Shown here piece after piece: positions 6,641 through 13,706 of a DNA stretch of 16,554 bases (position 1 is its first letter; every line of letters begins with the position of its first letter). The notes below the pieces were generated by a model that saw only the letters and a list, made by a program, of their open reading frames with translations, ran no database searches and was not told the DNA's origin. This DNA is from Cyanobacteria bacterium UBA5018 (GTDB taxonomy: Bacteria; Cyanobacteriota; Cyanobacteriia; PCC-6307; Cyanobiaceae). The stretch lies in NCBI GenBank assembly GCA_002396505.1, contig DGYA01000117.1, forward strand, positions 1 to 16,554, written 5' to 3'. The position numbers were made by a program, and so were the translations under genes.

Positions 6641-7501
6641 ATGGCCGCCACCAACCCTTACGCCTACTGCGCTATGGCCACGCCCGCTATAGCCACGCCC
6701 GTGCTGCAGCTGGAGCCGATGCTGGAGGGAATCCTGCTGAAGCGCTACAAGCGCTTTTTGGCCGATGTGGAGCTGCTGGAGGGCGATCAGGCCGGCCAGT
6801 TGGTCACCGCCGGCCAGGTGGTTACAGCCCACTGCCCCAACACCGGCCCGATGACCGGGGTGCTGATCCCTGGCGGCCGGGTGAGGCTGCGCCACGACCC
6901 CAGGCCCGAGCGCAAACTGGCCTGGACCTGGGAACAGGCCGCCGTGCCCGGCCCGGGCGGCCAGCCGATCTGGGTGGGCGTCAATACCGCCCTGCCCAAC
7001 CGGTTGGTGCGGGCCACGATCGAGGCCGGCCTGCTCGAGCCCTGGCTGGGCCCGATCGCTTCGATCCGCGCCGAGGTGGCCTACGGCGAAAATCGCCGCA
7101 GCCGCATCGATCTGCTGCTAACGCCGGCGGCGACGGCCGCCGATCCCCGGCCGATCTATGTGGAGGTGAAGAACACCACCTGGAGCCGCGGCGACCTGGC
7201 CCTGTTCCCCGACACCGTGACCGAGCGGGGCCAGAAACACCTCCAGGATCTGCGCGCCCTGCTGCCGGCGGCGCGGGCGGTGCTGGTGCCCTGCCTCAGC
7301 CGCGGCGATGTGAGCCGCTTCGCGCCGGGGGACTCCGCCGATCGCCGCTATGGCGAACTGTTCCGCCAGGCCCTGGACGCAGGCGTGGAGGTGCTGCCCT
7401 GCCGTTATGTCTTCGATGCCAAATCGGTTAGCTGGCTAGGCGTGAGCGCCGTAGAACGCCAGGAACCCCAGACAGCCAACGCCGAATCCGATATTCAGTA
7501 G
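6641..7501 (+). CDS. sfsA: SfsA family DNA/RNA nuclease
   Basis: 286 residues. SfsA was named for sugar-fermentation stimulation; the family has a DNA/RNA-binding N-terminal OB-like domain and a PD-(D/E)XK nuclease domain. Conserved pieces are KRYKRFLADV (34-43), AHCPNTGPM (63-71), GVNTALPN (113-120), the putative catalytic Asp157 in SRIDLLL, Glu175 and Lys177 in YVEVKNTTW, and FPDTVTERGQKHL (189-201). The start is uncertain: ATG 6641, 6674 and 6719 are all in frame. The first 26 residues are not family-like and contain a 15-bp tandem duplication (AMATP/AIATP). A start at 6719 would leave 116 bases to murJ, more room for divergent promoters. Confidence 0.9.
   Translation: MAATNPYAYCAMATPAIATPVLQLEPMLEGILLKRYKRFLADVELLEGDQAGQLVTAGQVVTAHCPNTGPMTGVLIPGGRVRLRHDPRPERKLAWTWEQAAVPGPGGQPIWVGVNTALPNRLVRATIEAGLLEPWLGPIASIRAEVAYGENRRSRIDLLLTPAATAADPRPIYVEVKNTTWSRGDLALFPDTVTERGQKHLQDLRALLPAARAVLVPCLSRGDVSRFAPGDSADRRYGELFRQALDAGVEVLPCRYVFDAKSVSWLGVSAVERQEPQTANAESDIQ
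6671..6700 (+). repeat. 15-bp imperfect tandem repeat at the sfsA 5' end
   Basis: GCTATGGCCACGCCC (6671-6685) is followed directly by GCTATAGCCACGCCC (6686-6700), one mismatch. If translated it yields AMATP then AIATP in frame with sfsA. It lies in the non-conserved N-terminal region. Confidence 0.7.
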
Positions 7502-7511
7502 CAATTGCGAC
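7498..7511. promoter_or_regulatory. Weak candidate NtcA-type site upstream of amt (one mismatch)
   Basis: GTA-GCAATTGC-GAC matches five of six bases of the NtcA consensus GTA-N8-TAC, around a perfect 8-bp palindrome. It overlaps the sfsA stop codon, 100 bases before the amt ATG. Ammonium transporter genes are well-known NtcA targets in cyanobacteria, which motivates the call. No good TAN3T -10 element lies 22-23 bases downstream, so confidence is low. Confidence 0.25.
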
Positions 7512-7595
7512 CAAAATGCCGAATGGAGTTGAGGCTCCTACACCCAAATGCCCCCAGAGCTCGCTAACTTTCCCGCGACCTTTAGCTATTGACTT

Positions 7596-7603
7596 AAGGA
7601 GGG
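7596..7603 (+). promoter_or_regulatory. Strong Shine-Dalgarno fixing the amt start
   Basis: AAGGAGGG ends eight bases before the ATG at 7612, an optimal spacing. An ATG directly behind it at 7604 is out of frame with the transporter. Most other genes here lack such a strong site. Confidence 0.85.
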
Positions 7604-7611
7604 ATGGCCCC

Positions 7612-9072
7612 ATGGCCCCAGCCAATAACCCTGCAGTTCGCCAGCGGCGACCAAGGCTCAGAGACGCCAGCTTGCTGGAGGCTCCCAGCATCCTGGCCAG
7701 CCAGATTCGCGGTATCCAGCACCCGCGCACTCTCACCTGGTTGGCCTGCATCCCTGTAGCCCTCTTCGGTCTGGGCCTGTTCAACCTCTCGGCCCACGCC
7801 GCCCAGCTGCCGGAACTCACCCCCGGCTTTCTGATCAACAACCTCTGGCTGCTAATCGCATCGATCCTGGTGATCTTTATGAACGCCGGTTTCGCCATGG
7901 TGGAGGCCGGCCTATGTCGCCAGAAGAATGCTGTAAATATCCTGGCAAAAAACCTGATTGTGTTTGCGTTGGCAGCATCGGCCTACTGGATCATCGGCTA
8001 TTCGCTGATGTACGGGGAGCCGGTGCTAAAAGGCTGGTTGTTCTTCGGTAAGGGCGGGCCCCTGGGCCTGTTCTTTGATCCCGCAGTGACGGCGGAGATG
8101 GTCAAGCAGGGCGCCCTGGTGCCCAGCGTCGACTTCCTCTTCCAGGTGGCCTTCGCCGGCACCGCCGCCACGATCGTCTCGGGGCTGGTGGCCGAGCGGA
8201 TCAAGTTTGGAGAATTTGTTGTGTTCTCGCTGGTGCTGGTGGGCTTCGTTTACCCGATCGCCGGCAGCTGGAAATGGAATGCCAACGGCTGGCTAAACCA
8301 GCTGGGCTTCATCGATTTCGCCGGCTCCACCCTGGTCCATTCCGTTGGCGCCTGGGCCGGCATCGTCGGCGCGATCATCCTGGGCCCCAGGATTGGCAAG
8401 TTCGTGGAAGGCAAGGCCCAGGCGATTCCCGGCCACAACCTGGCGATTGCCACCCTCGGCTGCCTGATCCTCTGGATCGGCTGGTATGGCTTCAACCCCG
8501 GCTCGGTGCTGGCGATGAACGAGACCGTTCCCTACGTCGCCGTCACCACCACCCTCGGCGCCGCCGGTGGCGGCATAGCAGCCACGATCTGCTCGCAAAT
8601 CATCTCGGGCAAACCAGACCTATCGATGACCATCAACGGCATTCTCGCCGGGCTGGTGGGCATCACCGCCGGCTGCGACGCCTACTCGATGCCGGCCGCT
8701 TGGGTGGTGGGCTTCGTGGGGGGCCTGCTGGTGGTGTTCTCGGTGGCGATCATCGATCGGCTGGGCATCGACGATCCGGTGGGGGCCTGGTCGGTGCATG
8801 GCACCGGCGGCATCTGGGGCACCCTGGCGGTGGGCCTGTTCAATCAGGAAAAGGGCCTTTTACTCGGCAACGGCTTTGGCCAGCTGGGGATCCAGCTGAT
8901 CGGTGCGCTGGCCTACGGCCTGTTCGCAGTGGCGGCCGCCTGGCTCACCTGGGGCCTGCTGTCAGCCTTCTCCGGCGGCCTGCGAGTGAGCGAGCCAGAG
9001 GAGCTCGAGGGCCTCGACATCGGCGAGCACGGCATGGAGGCCTATCCAGACTTCAACACGGTCTCGGGCTGA
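7612..9072 (+). CDS. amt: Ammonium transporter (Amt family)
   Basis: 486 residues. Membrane channel that takes up ammonium/ammonia for glutamine synthetase. After a basic 40-residue leader, a hydrophobic segment ending in AHA-AQL (about 42-64) looks like a cleavable signal peptide. The Amt body follows, with NAGFAMVEAGLCRQKNAVN (91-109), DFAGSTLVHSVGAWAG with the first pore histidine His243, GWYGFNPGS (290-298), and VHGTGGIWGTL with the second pore histidine His396. The C-terminal cytoplasmic tail (about 455-486) is the expected region for gating and PII contact, and has EELEGLDIGEHGMEAYPDF. The start at 7612 is fixed by a strong Shine-Dalgarno; the frame is open to 7516. Usually nitrogen-regulated through NtcA; only a weak site is visible upstream. 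Confidence 0.96.
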   Translation: MAPANNPAVRQRRPRLRDASLLEAPSILASQIRGIQHPRTLTWLACIPVALFGLGLFNLSAHAAQLPELTPGFLINNLWLLIASILVIFMNAGFAMVEAGLCRQKNAVNILAKNLIVFALAASAYWIIGYSLMYGEPVLKGWLFFGKGGPLGLFFDPAVTAEMVKQGALVPSVDFLFQVAFAGTAATIVSGLVAERIKFGEFVVFSLVLVGFVYPIAGSWKWNANGWLNQLGFIDFAGSTLVHSVGAWAGIVGAIILGPRIGKFVEGKAQAIPGHNLAIATLGCLILWIGWYGFNPGSVLAMNETVPYVAVTTTLGAAGGGIAATICSQIISGKPDLSMTINGILAGLVGITAGCDAYSMPAAWVVGFVGGLLVVFSVAIIDRLGIDDPVGAWSVHGTGGIWGTLAVGLFNQEKGLLLGNGFGQLGIQLIGALAYGLFAVAAAWLTWGLLSAFSGGLRVSEPEELEGLDIGEHGMEAYPDFNTVSG

Positions 9073-9145
9073 GCTGACCTGCGGCTAACCAGACCTGATC
9101 TCAGGCTGACCTGAATCTGAGTCTGAGCTGATCTCCGGTTGACCA
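9067..9145. repeat. Degenerate CTGAcCTG/CTGAtCTC repeat tract after amt
   Basis: Starting at the amt stop, variants of a 7-12 base word recur irregularly: GCTGAGCTGACCTG, CAGACCTGATCTCAGG, AGGCTGACCTGAATCTGAG, TCTGAGCTGATCTCC, and GGCTAACCAG versus GGTTGACCAG. CCTGATCTCAGG (9094-9105) is a self-complementary dyad. It looks like decayed internal duplication. No coding frame is supported. Confidence 0.55.
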
Positions 9146-9150
9146 GTGGC

Positions 9151-9188
9151 GTGGGTGTGGTTGTTGCGGCACCAACACCGACACCCAC
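9151..9188. repeat. Strong stem-loop between amt and ispH
   Basis: GTGGGTGT (9151-9158) pairs perfectly with ACACCCAC (9181-9188). Allowing one bulged base per side, the inner GGTTGTTG also pairs with CAACACC, giving about 15 pairs in 38 bases. It ends 38 bases before the ispH ATG. No T-run follows on either strand. It may be a 3'-end or barrier structure for amt, or an ispH leader hairpin. Confidence 0.65.
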
Positions 9189-9226
9189 TCCCCCCCATAG
9201 AGTCGCTTGCAGCAGCCGGTGAACCG

Positions 9227-10426
9227 ATGGATACCCGCGCCTTTAAACGCTCCCTGCACCACTCCGACCGTTACAACCGCCGCGGCTTCGGGCTGGGAAA
9301 TGAAGTGGCTGGCAGCCTTGAGCAGGCTTACCAGAGCAATTTAGTTGCCAGCCTGCGTGAGAACGGCCACGAACTGCAGCGGGGCCGGCTGACTGTGCTG
9401 CTAGCCGAGGCCTTCGGCTTTTGCTGGGGGGTGGAGCGGGCCGTGGCCATGGCCTACGAAACCCGCCGGCATTACCCGAAAGAGCGGATCTGGATCACAA
9501 ACGAAATCATCCATAACCCCTCGGTAAATGACAATTTGCGCCAGATGGGCGTGCAGTTCATCTCCGTTGATCAGGGGGTTAAGGACTTCTCCGACGTGGC
9601 CAGCGGCGATGTGGTGATCCTGCCGGCCTTTGGAGCCACCGTGCAGGAAATGCAGCTATTAAACGAGCGGGGCTGTCACATCGTGGATACCACCTGCCCC
9701 TGGGTCTCCAAGGTGTGGAACGCCGTGGAGAAGCACAAAAAGCACCAGATCACCTCGATCATTCACGGCAAGGTGAAGCACGAGGAGACCCTAGCCACCA
9801 GCTCCTTTGCCGGCACCTACCTGGTGGTGCTCGATCTCAAGGAAGCCCAGCTGGTCTGCGATTACATCCTGGGCAAGGGCGACCGGGAGGCCTTCCTGGC
9901 CCGCTTTGCCAAAGCCTGCTCCCCAGACTTCGATCCAGATCGCGATCTGATTCGCGTTGGGGTAGCCAATCAAACCACCATGCTCAAAAGCGAGACCGAG
10001 GAGATCGGCCGCATGTTCGAGCGCACGATGCTGCAACGGTTCGGGCCGATCGAACTCAACGATCACTTCGTGGCCTTCAACACCATCTGTGACGCCACCC
10101 AAGAAAGACAAGACGCCATCTTCGCCCTAGTCGATAAGCCCCTGGATCTGATGGTAGTGATCGGGGGCTACAACTCCTCCAACACCACCCATCTTCAGGA
10201 GATCGCCGTATCCCGCGGCATTCGCTCCTACCATATCGATACACCCGAGCGCATCGGCCCTGGCAACCGCATCCTCCACAAGCCTCTGAATCAGGAATCG
10301 ATCATGGAAGATCCCTTCCTGCCCGCCGGCCACATCCGGGTGGGCATCACCTCCGGAGCCTCCACCCCAGATCGGGTGGTAGAGGACGTGATCGAGCGGC
10401 TGATCGGCCTCAGCGAAGCCGGCTGA
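9227..10426 (+). CDS. ispH: 4-hydroxy-3-methylbut-2-enyl diphosphate reductase
   Basis: 399 residues, the long cyanobacterial/plant form. Last step of the MEP pathway: reduces HMBPP to IPP and DMAPP, precursors of carotenoids, the chlorophyll tail and quinones. The three Fe-S cluster cysteines are Cys66 (GFCWGVERAV), Cys157 (DTTCPWVSKVWN) and Cys288 (NTICDATQERQDA). Substrate-site segments are TNEIIHNP with His96, IIHGKVKHEET with His180, and GGYNSSNTTHLQEIA (313-327). The N-terminal extension MDTRAFKRSLHHSDRYNRRG fits the cyanobacterial form and supports the ATG at 9227. An earlier in-frame GTG at 9146 would place the intergenic hairpin inside the gene. It lies 154 bases after amt with a hairpin between, so a separate promoter is possible. 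Confidence 0.97.
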   Translation: MDTRAFKRSLHHSDRYNRRGFGLGNEVAGSLEQAYQSNLVASLRENGHELQRGRLTVLLAEAFGFCWGVERAVAMAYETRRHYPKERIWITNEIIHNPSVNDNLRQMGVQFISVDQGVKDFSDVASGDVVILPAFGATVQEMQLLNERGCHIVDTTCPWVSKVWNAVEKHKKHQITSIIHGKVKHEETLATSSFAGTYLVVLDLKEAQLVCDYILGKGDREAFLARFAKACSPDFDPDRDLIRVGVANQTTMLKSETEEIGRMFERTMLQRFGPIELNDHFVAFNTICDATQERQDAIFALVDKPLDLMVVIGGYNSSNTTHLQEIAVSRGIRSYHIDTPERIGPGNRILHKPLNQESIMEDPFLPAGHIRVGITSGASTPDRVVEDVIERLIGLSEAG

Positions 10427-10518
10427 GGCCAGCGGTCTGCCGCCAACCCTCGCTCAGGAAAGAAGTCTTCAGCACAGCTGGCCAGACGGCTGGCTTTACA
10501 TTCGGTTATGAACGGACC

Positions 10519-11259
10519 ATGTCGGATTCGGGATTCGGGAGTTGCCAGTCGTTGTCCACGCTTTCACCGACCGAGCCAAGCACCCTCCCCGAGCGGGCGG
10601 AGTCTGAGTTGAGCTGCCCCTCGCCGCCCCTGCGCCACAGCAGCGATCCCCGCCTGCGCTGCTACTCCAGCAGCTTTTCCGACCTGATGGAGATGTGGGC
10701 CCCTGCCGAGCTGGTGGCCAGCTACCTGGACCACCATGAAGGCTGGTTTAGGCGCTGCGCCGCGCCGATGACAGTGCGGCCCCTGGGCAACAACGGCTAT
10801 TCGCTCACCCTGGGCCGGTTTGGCAATTTCGGCTTTGAGGTGGAACCCACGATCAGCCTGGAGCTGTTACCCCAAGACCGGGGGGTATATCGGATCGTCA
10901 CGGCGGCTTCAGACCAGCCGGAGACGCCGCTGGAACGGCTCTATGAGGTGGAGTTCAACGCCTCATTAAAGCTTCAAGAGCAATTGAATCCCACGGAAGA
11001 CAATACAAAAGAAAGTATGGAAATAAATGATGGCAGCGCCCTGCGCACGGAAGTTATATGGGACCTGGACCTAAACGTATGGATACAACTACCTGGAGTG
11101 ATCAGCCTGCTGCCTGAGGCTCTTGTGCAGACCAGCGGCGATCACCTGCTACGCCAGATCGTGCGCCAGATCTCCAGACGTCTCACCTGGAAGGTGCAAG
11201 AAGACTTCCACGCCAGCCATGGCCTGAACTGCCCGCCGCGACGACGAGCCCAATTTTAA
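10519..11259 (+). CDS. DUF1997 family protein
   Basis: 246 residues, soluble. The first 45 residues are Ser/Pro-rich and low in complexity. The core from about residue 60 fits the DUF1997 pattern of cyanobacteria and plastid-containing eukaryotes: a SYLDHHEGWFRR helix, an RPLG...LGRFGNFGFEVEPTISLEL region (87-116), and a C-terminal LPGVISLLPEALVQTSGDHLLRQIVRQISRRL (191-222) ending in a HASHGL segment. Family function is unknown to me. Residues about 146-175 are encoded by strikingly AT-rich DNA and are Asn/Glu/Lys-rich, in the position of a loop between the two conserved halves; this may be a lineage-specific insertion. The gene follows ispH by 92 bases and is convergent with the DUF4079 gene. 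Confidence 0.8.
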   Translation: MSDSGFGSCQSLSTLSPTEPSTLPERAESELSCPSPPLRHSSDPRLRCYSSSFSDLMEMWAPAELVASYLDHHEGWFRRCAAPMTVRPLGNNGYSLTLGRFGNFGFEVEPTISLELLPQDRGVYRIVTAASDQPETPLERLYEVEFNASLKLQEQLNPTEDNTKESMEINDGSALRTEVIWDLDLNVWIQLPGVISLLPEALVQTSGDHLLRQIVRQISRRLTWKVQEDFHASHGLNCPPRRRAQF

Positions 11260-11399
11260 ATCTAAATCATTTTAATATACAAACCAGGCCCGCTTGGCGA
11301 GTCTCTGAACAGCTGCCACTGAGTCGCTCCAGCCACCCGAGAGCCTTCGTGGCATCAGGGATCTATTGCTCTTGGCTCAGGCTTTTCAGAGCTTCCTAA
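11260..11399. other. Intergenic region between convergent genes, nothing coding seen
   Basis: Just after the DUF1997 stop there is an AT-rich patch (11257-11283) containing TTTTAATATAC. The rest has no convincing open frame with family-like sequence and no clear terminator for the plus-strand gene. A minus-strand frame of 73 codons (11355-11576) spans the DUF4079 terminator and part of that gene, and is not credible. Confidence 0.5.
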
Positions 11400-11447
11400 G
11401 GGAAAACAAAAACTACCCATGCCGCTAACCGGAGTAAACTGCATGGG
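11400..11447 (-). terminator. Probable intrinsic terminator of the DUF4079 gene
   Basis: CCCATGC (11416-11422) and GCATGGG (11441-11447) make a perfect 7-bp stem with an 18-base loop. Read on the minus strand it is followed by AGTTTTTGTTTT. It lies about 70 bases past the DUF4079 stop codon. The long loop makes this weaker than the tRNA-Arg terminator. Confidence 0.55.
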
Positions 11448-11515
11448 AGATAGCCGCAAAAATAGCCGAACCTGATCGAGTCCAGCCCTACTGCCAGCAA
11501 ATTGGTTCGACCGAT

Positions 11516-11980
11516 CTAAGCGGGGCGCTTCTCCCAAATGTTGTTCAGGATTTGCACACCACTCAGGGCCTGCCACAGGAACAGGGTCATCAGCGCCATA
11601 TTCAAACCCACGTGAACTTTGCGAGCAATCAGATTGCCGTGCTGCATCAGCGGCGTTAGCGAGGCCGCCGCCACCACCATGCAGGTCATGGTGATGCCCA
11701 CCAGCAGGTGGGGCCCCACGAACAACTTGCCATTGTTCAAGTAGGTGACGGCCATGCCGCCAAAGTTGCCGATCACCATCACCACCAGGATCAGGCTGCC
11801 GATTTGAAAGTGGCGCTTGGCAAACTGCCCCTTGATCAGGGGCTTGCGAGCTTCCGCATCAGCCGTGCGGGTCTTCTTGGCCTTGATCCCCAGGAACATG
11901 CCGTATCCCGAAAGGGCCAGCAATCCCCACATCAACAGGGGATGCAGAAAGTTGAGGTTGTAAGCGAGCGACTCGGGCAT
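11516..11980 (-). CDS. DUF4079 family membrane protein
   Basis: 154 residues with four hydrophobic helices (about 10-31, 58-80, 90-110, 120-142), matching the cyanobacterial/plastid DUF4079 family. Function is unknown. Histidines sit in or at the ends of the helices: His13, His57, His91, His114 and His123. Several are placed as in small four-helix b-type haem proteins, so a haem or quinone role is conceivable, but that is inference. The second segment is preceded by a basic loop (GIKAKKTRT, KGQFAKRH). Start MPESLAYNLNFLHP is the only sensible ATG. It lies 115 bases downstream of purH on the same strand with a large hairpin between, so it may be transcribed separately. Confidence 0.85.
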   Translation of the reverse strand: MPESLAYNLNFLHPLLMWGLLALSGYGMFLGIKAKKTRTADAEARKPLIKGQFAKRHFQIGSLILVVMVIGNFGGMAVTYLNNGKLFVGPHLLVGITMTCMVVAAASLTPLMQHGNLIARKVHVGLNMALMTLFLWQALSGVQILNNIWEKRPA

Positions 11981-12034
11981 GGCGCGGTGCTGGGCGGGAA
12001 ACGGGCAGCTTTGCGAAGCTACAGCTCATCCCGC

Positions 12035-12093
12035 CCCCGCTGCCGTTCAGCCTGGGGCCGATTGACAATTGAACAACCCCAGGGGCAGCGGGG
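12035..12093. repeat. Large hairpin directly downstream of purH
   Basis: CCCCGCTGCC (12035-12044) pairs with GGCAGCGGGG (12084-12093). After a six-base bulge, CCTGGGG (12051-12057) pairs with CCCCAGG (12077-12083). That is 17 perfect pairs around a 19-base AT-rich loop. On the minus strand it begins two bases after the purH stop codon. No U-tract follows on either strand, so it is either a terminator without a U-tract or a 3'-protecting structure. Confidence 0.75.
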
Positions 12094-12095
12094 CT

Positions 12096-13652
12096 TCAGT
12101 GCAAGAAGTGGCGACGACCGGTGCAGACCATCGCCAACCCCAGCTCGTTGCAGGCGGCGATCGAGTCGCCATCCCGCAGGCTGCCGCCTGGCTGGATCAA
12201 GGCCGTGATGCCATGGCTGGCGGCCAAACGCACGCTGTCATCGAAGGGGAAGAAGCCATCACTGGCCAACACCGCCCCCCGGGCCCGCTCCGCCGCGGCC
12301 TCCAGGGCCAATTTGGCGGATCCCACCCGGTTCATCTGACCCGCCCCCACCCCCAGGCTCTGGCCAGCTCGGGCCACGGCAATGGCGTTGGAGCGCACAT
12401 GGCGCACCAGCTTCCAGGCGAAGCGCAGATCCTCCAGCTCCTGGGCCGTGGGCTGGCGCTCGCTCACCACCTGCCAGCTCTGCTCCTGCACGGGCTGATC
12501 ATCCAGTTCCTGCACCAGCACCCCCCCCAGCAGGCTGCGCAGCTGCTGCCGGGGGGCGTGGGCAATGGCCTCAGGGGCCAGCTCCAGCAGGCGCAGGTTG
12601 GGCTTGGCTGCCAGCTTTAGGCGGGCCTCGGCCGTGAATTGCGGCGCCACCACGCATTCCAAAAACAGGCCGCAGAGCTGCTCAGCGCTGGCCTGGTCCA
12701 CCACCCCGTTGAGCGCCACGATGCCGCCAAAGGCAGACACCCGATCGGCATCGAGAGCACGGCCCAGGGCATGGGCGCCATCGTCGCCGGTGGCCAAGCC
12801 GCAGGGATTGGTGTGCTTCACCACCACGGCGGCGGGCTGAGCGCCGGGTCCATAGCCAAACTCGCGCACCGTGGCCAGGGCGGCGTCGAGATCGATCAGG
12901 TTGTTGTAGCTGAGTTCCTTGCCCTGCAGCTGAATCGCGCCGCCCCAGCCGGCGGCCTCGGCGCTATGCCAACTGGCGCCCTGGTGGGGATTTTCGCCAT
13001 AGCGCAACGCCTGGCGGGCGGGCAGCTCCAGCCGCAGGGGCGCAGCCGGCGGCTCGCCGCTAGCGGCCGCCTCCAGCCGGCTGGCCAACCAGCCGCTGAT
13101 CGCCGCGTCATAGGCAGCGGTGTGCTGGAACGCCGCCAGGGCCAAGGAACGGCGCAACTGCAGATCCAGCTGGCCGGCCTGGAGGGCCTCCAGGAAGGGG
13201 CCGTACTGGCTGGGGGCGGTGAGCACCGCCACGTCGGCATGGTTTTTAGCGGCGGCCCGCAGCATCGCCGGCCCGCCGATATCGATGTTCTCAATGGCTA
13301 GCTCAAAGTCAACCGCCGGATCGGCCACCGTCTCTCGGAAGGGATACAGATTCACCACCACCACATCGATCGGATCGATCTGCTGGGCCTCCAGATCCGC
13401 CTGGTGACCAGGCTCCTGCCGCCGGGCCAGGATGCCGCCGTGAATGCGGGGGTGGAGCGTCTTCACCCGGCCACCCAAGATCTCGGGCGCACCGGTGTAC
13501 TCGGCTACTTTTGTTACAGGTACACCAGCAGCCTGCAGCGCCGCCGCCGTACCACCACTGGAGATCAGCCGATAGCCGGCCTCCAGCAGCCCCTGGGCCA
13601 GCGGCACCAGTCCCTCTTTTTGCGACACGCTCAACAGAGCTGTGGGGGCCAT
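12096..13652 (-). CDS. purH: Bifunctional AICAR formyltransferase / IMP cyclohydrolase
   Basis: 518 residues, full length. Catalyses the last two steps of de novo IMP synthesis: formylation of AICAR from 10-formyl-THF, then ring closure. The N-terminal MGS-like IMP cyclohydrolase domain (about 1-195) has SSGGTAAAL, GGRVKTLHPRIHGGILARR (60-78) and IGGPAMLRAAAKNH (125-138). The AICAR formyltransferase domain follows, with LRYGENPHQ (216-224), the catalytic Lys279-His280 pair in VVKHTNPCG, a GAGQMNRVGSAKLA segment, and ASDGFFPFDDSVRLA near the C-terminus. The start is the ATG at 13652, 54 bases from the start of the divergent esterase gene. A strong hairpin lies immediately after the stop. Confidence 0.98.
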   Translation of the reverse strand: MAPTALLSVSQKEGLVPLAQGLLEAGYRLISSGGTAAALQAAGVPVTKVAEYTGAPEILGGRVKTLHPRIHGGILARRQEPGHQADLEAQQIDPIDVVVVNLYPFRETVADPAVDFELAIENIDIGGPAMLRAAAKNHADVAVLTAPSQYGPFLEALQAGQLDLQLRRSLALAAFQHTAAYDAAISGWLASRLEAAASGEPPAAPLRLELPARQALRYGENPHQGASWHSAEAAGWGGAIQLQGKELSYNNLIDLDAALATVREFGYGPGAQPAAVVVKHTNPCGLATGDDGAHALGRALDADRVSAFGGIVALNGVVDQASAEQLCGLFLECVVAPQFTAEARLKLAAKPNLRLLELAPEAIAHAPRQQLRSLLGGVLVQELDDQPVQEQSWQVVSERQPTAQELEDLRFAWKLVRHVRSNAIAVARAGQSLGVGAGQMNRVGSAKLALEAAAERARGAVLASDGFFPFDDSVRLAASHGITALIQPGGSLRDGDSIAACNELGLAMVCTGRRHFLH

Positions 13653-13706
13653 GGCTGCTGCATCGGATGGCGGACCGCCAACCTACGCAGGGACCTCCTA
13701 GCGGCC

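Noticed and set aside
5332..6654. 440-codon minus-strand frame within murJ
   Set aside because: Overlaps murJ on the same strand in another frame and is Gly/Arg/Ala-rich without hydrophobic segments; murJ is clear.
7516..7611. Extended amt start at 7516
   Set aside because: A strong Shine-Dalgarno at ideal spacing fixes the start at 7612.
8274..9077. Plus-strand frame inside amt
   Set aside because: Arg/His-rich alternative frame of the well-supported transporter gene.
9146..9226. Extended ispH start at GTG 9146
   Set aside because: It would encode a strong intergenic hairpin and a His/Pro-rich leader unlike IspH; the ATG at 9227 begins the usual cyanobacterial N-terminus.
11290..11345. 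Possible terminator for the DUF1997 gene (TGCCAC...GTGGCA)
   Set aside because: Six-base arms with a loop of more than 30 bases and no T-run; too weak to call.
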